Of a stretch of DNA of 64,000 nucleotides, positions 59,545-64,000 are shown piece by piece (the stretch's first letter is position 1; each line of letters begins with the position of its first letter). Where the stretch lies: NCBI GenBank assembly GCA_038225855.1, contig JBBRQU010000021.1, positions 1 to 64,000 on the forward strand, in the 5' to 3' direction. Source of the stretch: CAHJXF01 sp038225855. GTDB taxonomy: Bacteria > Pseudomonadota > Gammaproteobacteria > Burkholderiales > Burkholderiaceae_D. Below the pieces are notes generated by a model. The model did no database searches and was not told where the DNA came from. It worked only from the letters and a program-made list of their open reading frames with translations. A program made the position numbers and the translations under genes.

Positions 59545-60465
59545 ATGATCATCAACCATCGCGAAAACGCCGCCCTGCTCCTGCGCCATCCCCTCAAGTT
59601 CCTCTGGGAGGCGATCAAGGGCTTTCGCGCCGCTCAAGGTCTGTTGCTGGCCGGCGCAGTGGCGTACTACTCGCTGCTGTCGATCGTTCCGCTCCTGATC
59701 GTGAGCGTCATCGCGCTCTCGCACTTCCTCGACCAACGCGAGCTGCTCAGAACCATCGGCCGCTACCTCGAGTGGCTGCTGCCGGGCCAGTCGCGAGCGA
59801 TCGTCACGGAGCTTTCCAATTTCCTGGCCCACCGGGACGTGCTCGGTCCGGTGCTGGTGGTGACCATGATCTTCTTCAGCTCGCTCGCGTTCACGGTGCT
59901 GGAAAGTGCGATGGCGGTCATCTTCCACCACCGCAAGGCCGACCGCTCGCGGCACTTCATGGTCTCGGCCGTCATGCCCTACATCTACATCTTTTGCCTG
60001 TGCATCGGGCTGCTCCTGGCCACGCTCGTGTCGGGCGCGCTGCAGCTCATCGGTCAGGAGAGCATCGACCTCTTCGGGCGCAGTTGGTCGCTCTCGGGCG
60101 TCTCGGGTGTGCTGCTTTACCTGTTGGGGCTGGGCGGCGAAATCTTCATGCTGACCTCGCTCTATCTGGTGATGCCGGTTGGCCGCCTGTCGGTGCGGCA
60201 TGCGTTGCTGGGGGGCGTCACCGCGGCGCTGCTGTGGGAGCTGACCCGCCGCGCGCTGGTGCTGTATTTCTCGACCCTGTCGCAGGTCAATGTGGTGTAC
60301 GGCTCGCTAACCACCGCCATCGTGGTGTTGCTGAGCCTCGAGATCGCGGCCACGTTGATTCTCTTCGGCGCGCAGGTGATTGCGCAATACGAGCGCCTGG
60401 AGCGCACCGGGCGGATGGAGGCGCCCGGGCCTCCCCCCGATCTGGAGACGAGCCTGAAGTCGTAG
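59545..60465 (+). CDS. YihY/virulence factor BrkB family membrane protein
   Basis: A 306-residue inner-membrane protein with about six hydrophobic segments. Signatures include FRAAQGLLLAGAVAYYSLLSIVPLLIVSVIALSHFL, FFSSLAFTVLESAMAVIFHHRK, and GGVTAALLWELTRRALVLYFSTLSQVNVVYGSLTTAIVVLLSLEIAATLILFGAQV. The ATG at 59545 is the first Met of the family-like part. The function of the family is unclear. It may be on the same transcript as the anti-sigma gene, 48 bp upstream. Confidence 0.9.
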   Translation: MIINHRENAALLLRHPLKFLWEAIKGFRAAQGLLLAGAVAYYSLLSIVPLLIVSVIALSHFLDQRELLRTIGRYLEWLLPGQSRAIVTELSNFLAHRDVLGPVLVVTMIFFSSLAFTVLESAMAVIFHHRKADRSRHFMVSAVMPYIYIFCLCIGLLLATLVSGALQLIGQESIDLFGRSWSLSGVSGVLLYLLGLGGEIFMLTSLYLVMPVGRLSVRHALLGGVTAALLWELTRRALVLYFSTLSQVNVVYGSLTTAIVVLLSLEIAATLILFGAQVIAQYERLERTGRMEAPGPPPDLETSLKS

Positions 60466-60494
60466 CCTGGGGCGTGTCGCGTAAGCTTGCACAG

Positions 60495-61007
60495 ATGAAC
60501 GAAGCCGACTGGGAACAACGCGTATCGCAAGCCTGGGCGTCGATCGATCGACTGAGCGAGGCGGAGTTCCTGACCCTGATCGATCGACTCGTCGCCGAGC
60601 TTCCGCCCGATAGCGGCGTCGGGATCTTCGAGCGCGCGGCAGCGCAGGATTCGACCGGCCATTCGGACCGCGCGGTGCCGCTCTATCGACAAGCGCTGGC
60701 CAGGGGTCTCGCAGGCGAGCGCCGGCGGCGCGCGGTGATCCAGCTTGCGAGTTCATTGCGCAACCTCGGCCAAGTCGAAGAAAGCGTCGCGTTGCTCACC
60801 GCTGAACTCGAAGCCGCGTCCGACCCGCTCGACGACGCGGTCCGCGCCTTTCTGGCGTTGGCTCTGGTCGACAGGGGGAGAGCGCGCGAGGCGGTCTCAC
60901 TCGCGCTCGTCGCACTGGCACCGCACCTGCCGCGCTACCAACGCTCGCTGGCCAACTACGCCAGACTGCTGCTCGATCCGGCTCGCCTCGACCCGCGCAA
61001 AGAGTGA
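60495..61007 (+). CDS. Tetratricopeptide-like repeat protein
   Basis: A 170-residue soluble helical protein (WEQRVSQAWASIDRLSEAEFLTLIDRLVAELPPDSGVGIFERAAAQDSTG). It has TPR-like units HSDRAVPLYRQALARGLAGERRRRAVIQLASSLRNLGQVEESVALLTAEL and DAVRAFLALALVDRGRAREAVSLALVALAPHLPRYQRSL. It is predicted to mediate protein interactions. It lies 29 bp after the yihY-like gene and convergent with the EthD-like gene. Confidence 0.8.
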   Translation: MNEADWEQRVSQAWASIDRLSEAEFLTLIDRLVAELPPDSGVGIFERAAAQDSTGHSDRAVPLYRQALARGLAGERRRRAVIQLASSLRNLGQVEESVALLTAELEAASDPLDDAVRAFLALALVDRGRAREAVSLALVALAPHLPRYQRSLANYARLLLDPARLDPRKE

Positions 61008-61026
61008 CGCAAGCTGAGCCTCGCGT

Positions 61027-61335
61027 TCAGACTTCCTTCGTATCGAACATCAACATCTCGACACCCGCCTGCGCGAAGTTCGCCAGGTCGCCCGCGGCGG
61101 CGGCGCCCTCGGGCGATCCCAACGCCTGCTGCAACGCGCCCATCGAATCGAACTCGAGCGTCGCGACGAGGTGGTACGGCGAGTCTCCCGCCGGGCTTGC
61201 GATCGGGCCCGCGCTGACCTCGTAACGCTTGAGGCCCGGTATCTTGTTGGCGAGCGGTACATGCGTCTTGAAGTAGTAATCGTCGAACGCCGCCGCGTCG
61301 GCCGGTTTCTTGTAGAGCACCACGAGCTTCGCCAT
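61027..61335 (-). CDS. EthD family protein
   Basis: A 102-residue ferredoxin-like alpha/beta barrel domain. AKLVVLYKKPADAAAFDDYYFKTHVPLANKIPGLKRYEVS is the EthD signature with the conserved HVPLA, and YHLVATLEFDSMGALQQALGSPEGAAAAGDLANFA follows. EthD was named from ethyl-tert-butyl-ether degradation; most members have no known role. It lies 69 bp downstream of argH on the same strand. Confidence 0.87.
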   Translation of the reverse strand: MAKLVVLYKKPADAAAFDDYYFKTHVPLANKIPGLKRYEVSAGPIASPAGDSPYHLVATLEFDSMGALQQALGSPEGAAAAGDLANFAQAGVEMLMFDTKEV

Positions 61336-61404
61336 CTCACATCCTCCTCGTTGTTGCGATCCGCCGATCGGACCGCGTGGTTGTCGTAGATCGATCGTGC
61401 CGCG

Positions 61405-62811
61405 CTACTTCAAGCGCATGCGATGCGCCGCGATCTCGTCCCTCACGCGCTGCGGCGCCGTGCCGCCCACGTGCGCGCGGCTTGCGACCGAGCCTTCGAG
61501 CGTGAGCACCGCGTGCACGTCGTCGCCGATGCGTGAGCCAACCTCGCCGACCGTCGCTCGCAGTTCTTCGAGCGACAGGTCGGCGAGATCGACCCCGCGC
61601 TCTTCGCACCAACGCACCGCGCGCGCGACCGCTTCGTGCGCGTCGCGAAACGGCAGGCCCTTCCTGACTAGATAGTCGGCCAGATCGGTCGCGGTCGAGT
61701 AGCCTTCGAGCGCAGCCGCGCGCATCGCGTCGGGCTTGACGGTGTTGCCGGCGATCCTCTCGGCGAAGATCGCGAGCGTGTCGGACAGCGTATCGGTCAC
61801 GTCGAACAGCGGCTCCTTGTCTTCCTGATTGTCCTTGTTGTAGGTCAGCGGCTGGCCCTTCATCAAGGTCAGCAAACCCATTAGATGACCATAGACGCGC
61901 CCGGTCTTGCCGCGCGCGAGTTCGGCCGCATCGGGATTCTTCTTCTGCGGCATGATCGACGAGCCGGTGCAGAAGCGGTCCGCGATGTCGATGAAGCCGA
62001 AGCGCGGGCTCATCCACAAGACGAGTTCTTCGGACAGGCGCGAGATGTGCATCATCGCGATCGACGAAGTCGCTGCGAATTCGATCGCGAAGTCGCGATC
62101 CGAGACCGCGTCCAGCGAGTTGTGGCACACGCCGTCGAAGCCCAGCGTCTTCGCGACTCTTTCGCGATCGATGGGAAAGCTGGTGCCCGCAAGCGCGGCC
62201 GCGCCGAGCGGCAGACGATTGACGCGCTTCCTGCAGTCGACGAAGCGCTCGCCGTCGCGCGCGAACATCTCGACGTACGCGAGCAGGTGATGGCCGAAGG
62301 TCACGGGCTGCGCGACCTGCATGTGCGTGAAGCCCGGCATGATCGTCTCGACATTCGCATCGGCCAGATCGAGCAGCGCGCGCTGCACGGCGGTGAGCCG
62401 TTCCCGCAGGCCATCGATCGCGCCGCGCAGCCACAGGCGCATGTCGGTCGCGACCTGATCGTTGCGCGAGCGCGCGGTGTGCAGCCGCTTGCCCGCATCG
62501 CCGACGAGTTCGGTCAGCCGACGCTCGATGTTCAGATGGACGTCCTCGAGATCGATAGACCACGTAAAGCGTTCGCTTTCGATCTCGTGGCGTATCGTCG
62601 CCATGCCGCGCACGATCGCCGCGTGATCGTCGTGCGAAAGAATGCCCACGTGATGCAGCATCTCGGCGTGCGCGAGCGAGCCTTCGATGTCGACCAAGGC
62701 AAGCCGCTGGTCGAAATCCACCGATGCCGTGTAGCGCTTCAACAGCGCCGACATGGGCTCGGAGAAGCGCGCCGACCAGGCCTCGGTCTTGCGTGAAAAC
62801 TGTTGTGTCAT
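61405..62811 (-). CDS. argH: Argininosuccinate lyase
   Basis: The last step of arginine synthesis: argininosuccinate to arginine and fumarate. It is 468 residues from the ATG at 62811 (MTQQFSRKTEAWSARFSEP). Seen: LEDVHLNIERRLTELVGDAGKRLHTARSRNDQVATDMRLW, MPGFTHMQVAQPVTFGHHLLAY and the fumarase/lyase signature GSSIMPQKKNPD (about residue 283). The frame extends upstream without family likeness. It is divergent from the AlgZ/LytS-type kinase gene, a conserved arrangement in betaproteobacteria. Confidence 0.97.
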   Translation of the reverse strand: MTQQFSRKTEAWSARFSEPMSALLKRYTASVDFDQRLALVDIEGSLAHAEMLHHVGILSHDDHAAIVRGMATIRHEIESERFTWSIDLEDVHLNIERRLTELVGDAGKRLHTARSRNDQVATDMRLWLRGAIDGLRERLTAVQRALLDLADANVETIMPGFTHMQVAQPVTFGHHLLAYVEMFARDGERFVDCRKRVNRLPLGAAALAGTSFPIDRERVAKTLGFDGVCHNSLDAVSDRDFAIEFAATSSIAMMHISRLSEELVLWMSPRFGFIDIADRFCTGSSIMPQKKNPDAAELARGKTGRVYGHLMGLLTLMKGQPLTYNKDNQEDKEPLFDVTDTLSDTLAIFAERIAGNTVKPDAMRAAALEGYSTATDLADYLVRKGLPFRDAHEAVARAVRWCEERGVDLADLSLEELRATVGEVGSRIGDDVHAVLTLEGSVASRAHVGGTAPQRVRDEIAAHRMRLK

Positions 62812-62942
62812 TATCTTCGGGAGTCCGGAATCGAGGCGTGCTGGAGTCGCTTGCATGTCGCCGCTGCATCGAGCACGGCAGGCGGCTGCGCATGCCGCGA
62901 TCGGTTTTTCTGAAGGCATCCCACCTGAACGATAGGGGCCGC

Positions 62943-64000
62943 GTGAGCGAGGAAAGTATAAGTCAGGCCGCCCCTGCAGCCGCGCTGTCCGCGGCCGCCG
63001 AGCGCGATGCGATGCACTCGAACGCATCGAATGGGTCGATGAGCGAAGGGCGCGAGGAATCGCACGACCGATCGCACGAAAAATTGCTGGCCGAGACCGC
63101 GGTCGTGATCGACAGCCCGGTGCCGGACTGGTGCAACCTCGGCCTGACGTTACGCATCGTCGTCGCGATCAATGTGCTGTTCTTCTGCATCGCCGCGCTC
63201 GACGCCGCGTCGTTCACCCAATGGCTCACGCAATGGTTGCGCCTGGCGATGCTGATCGAACCGGTGCTGATCGCGAGCCTGTTGTTCGGATGCCTGATGC
63301 GACGCGTGACGTGGCGCTGGCCCGCGCGATTGCAGTTCGCGATGGTGCTCGTGTTGCCGGCGTCGTTGACGTTGATCGCCGAGTCGCTGATGAGCGCGAG
63401 CGGCACATTGCGTCCTCTGACCTTGTGGCGCGATGCGGCCTTCGCGACGCTGCTCGCGGCCGCCGTTCTCTACTGGGCCAAGCTGCGCGAGCGCGCCTAT
63501 TCGCCCGCGCTCGCGGAAGCGCAACTGCAGGCCTTGCAGTCGCGCATTCGTCCGCATTTTCTGTTCAACAGCCTGAACGCCGCGCTCGGTCTGATCCGCT
63601 CGGATCCGCGGCGCGCCGAGACCGTGCTCGAGGACATCGCCGATCTGTTTCGCGTGCTGATGCGCGACAGCCGCGAGCGCGTACCGCTCGCCAACGAGAT
63701 CGATCTGTGCAAGCAATATCTCGCGATCGAGAACCTGCGTCTCGGTGATCGCCTCGAGACCGCGTGGCGCATCGACGATGCGGCGCTGCCCGCACTCGTG
63801 CCAACCTTGCTGTTGCAGCCGCTGATCGAGAACGCCGTCCATCACGGCATCGAGCCCTCGCTGACGGGCGGCGTGATCGCCATCGATGTTGCGCGGGTCG
63901 GGCGCTATATCGAGATCAGCATCACCAATCCCTGGCAGGGCGATGCAGCTGCGGCATCGACCCGCGGCAACGGCATCGGCCTCGACAACGTGCGTCAACG
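62943..64000 (+). CDS. AlgZ/LytS-type sensor histidine kinase (3' end outside window)
   Basis: It starts at GTG 62943 with AGGGG about 5 bases upstream and stays open to the right edge (352 full codons). A roughly 60-residue polar N-terminus is followed by four hydrophobic segments at about residues 75-180 (RIVVAINVLFFCIAAL, MLIEPVLIASLLFGCLM, LQFAMVLVLPASLTLIA, AAFATLLAAAVLYW). The His-kinase box is LQSRIRPHFLFNSLNAALGLI (His205), and the N-box PLIENAVHHGIEP (Asn297) and a GIGLDNVRQR G-box follow. It is a histidine kinase of the HPK7/His_kinase family; a LytR/AlgR-type response regulator gene is expected just beyond the edge. Confidence 0.92.
   Translation, partial: MSEESISQAAPAAALSAAAERDAMHSNASNGSMSEGREESHDRSHEKLLAETAVVIDSPVPDWCNLGLTLRIVVAINVLFFCIAALDAASFTQWLTQWLRLAMLIEPVLIASLLFGCLMRRVTWRWPARLQFAMVLVLPASLTLIAESLMSASGTLRPLTLWRDAAFATLLAAAVLYWAKLRERAYSPALAEAQLQALQSRIRPHFLFNSLNAALGLIRSDPRRAETVLEDIADLFRVLMRDSRERVPLANEIDLCKQYLAIENLRLGDRLETAWRIDDAALPALVPTLLLQPLIENAVHHGIEPSLTGGVIAIDVARVGRYIEISITNPWQGDAAAASTRGNGIGLDNVRQ

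Overview
The window is a high-GC (roughly two thirds G+C in most genes) chromosomal segment from a Gram-negative betaproteobacterium, most like the Burkholderiales and their relatives. Evidence for this is the glyA-nrdR and ribD-ribE blocks flanking a type IV pilus minor-pilin cluster, argH divergent from an AlgZ/LytS-type histidine kinase, a fused pcaD-pcaC gene, an etfBA pair with a large acyl-CoA dehydrogenase, and the divergent pmbA/darP pair. No rRNA, tRNA, CRISPR array, prophage or intact insertion sequence was recognised. The genes are almost all housekeeping. The clearest accessory patch is a lower-GC islet at 42.3-44.1 kb.

Layout. 0-2.5 kb: beta-ketoadipate enzyme (PcaD-PcaC fusion, running in from the left edge) and an M48 membrane protease. 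2.6-14.9 kb (minus strand): glyA, nrdR, pilV, pilW, pilX, pilY1, pilE, two FimT/GspH pseudopilins, ribD, ribE. 15.3-21.5 kb: an SDR oxidoreductase, then pyrimidine nucleoside salvage (cdd, nupC, deoA) interrupted by a truncated PNPOx-like fragment, an acetamidase/formamidase-like gene and a secreted SRPBCC protein. 21.6-31.5 kb: a five-gene cluster (permuted ATP-grasp, alpha-E, large transglutaminase plus DUF2126, ATP-grasp/alpha-E fusion, small transglutaminase). This is a predicted but poorly characterised peptide-ligase / peptide-modification system and is the most interesting system in the window. Its large transglutaminase gene is split by a frameshift at a GC-dinucleotide run. 31.6-33.9 kb: an exported ComEA-like helix-hairpin-helix protein with a long Lys/Thr tail, a strong terminator, cysM and an unknown gene. 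34-39.4 kb (minus): moxR, DUF58, tgpA-type transglutaminase, mltB.

39.5-45.9 kb: a deacetylase-family protein, then etfB-etfA behind a palindromic operator-like site, the accessory islet (secreted unknown, doubly frameshifted brnT/brnA remnants that keep their operator-like palindrome, intact hicA/hicB) and an acyl-CoA dehydrogenase whose start codon overlaps the hicB stop. 46-50.7 kb: a DedA-rhodanese fusion, an esterase, mogA, darP and divergent pmbA. 50.9-55.7 kb: a complete branched-chain amino acid type ABC transporter (substrate-binding protein, LivH, LivM, LivG, LivF). 55.7-61.3 kb: a solitary ATP-grasp protein, a secreted unknown, an ECF sigma factor with a probable anti-sigma protein, a YihY-like membrane protein, a TPR protein and an EthD-like protein. 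61.4-64 kb: argH and a divergent, 3'-truncated AlgZ/LytS histidine kinase.

A family of GC-rich, imperfectly palindromic intergenic repeats recurs at least nine times between genes, and a second repeat type occurs once. In two places a repeat has been captured as the C-terminal coding end of a housekeeping gene (ribE and darP). Many starts were moved inward from the longest open frame on the basis of signal or prepilin leaders, Shine-Dalgarno sites and ATGA overlaps. All function calls are from sequence reading and family knowledge; no database search was run.
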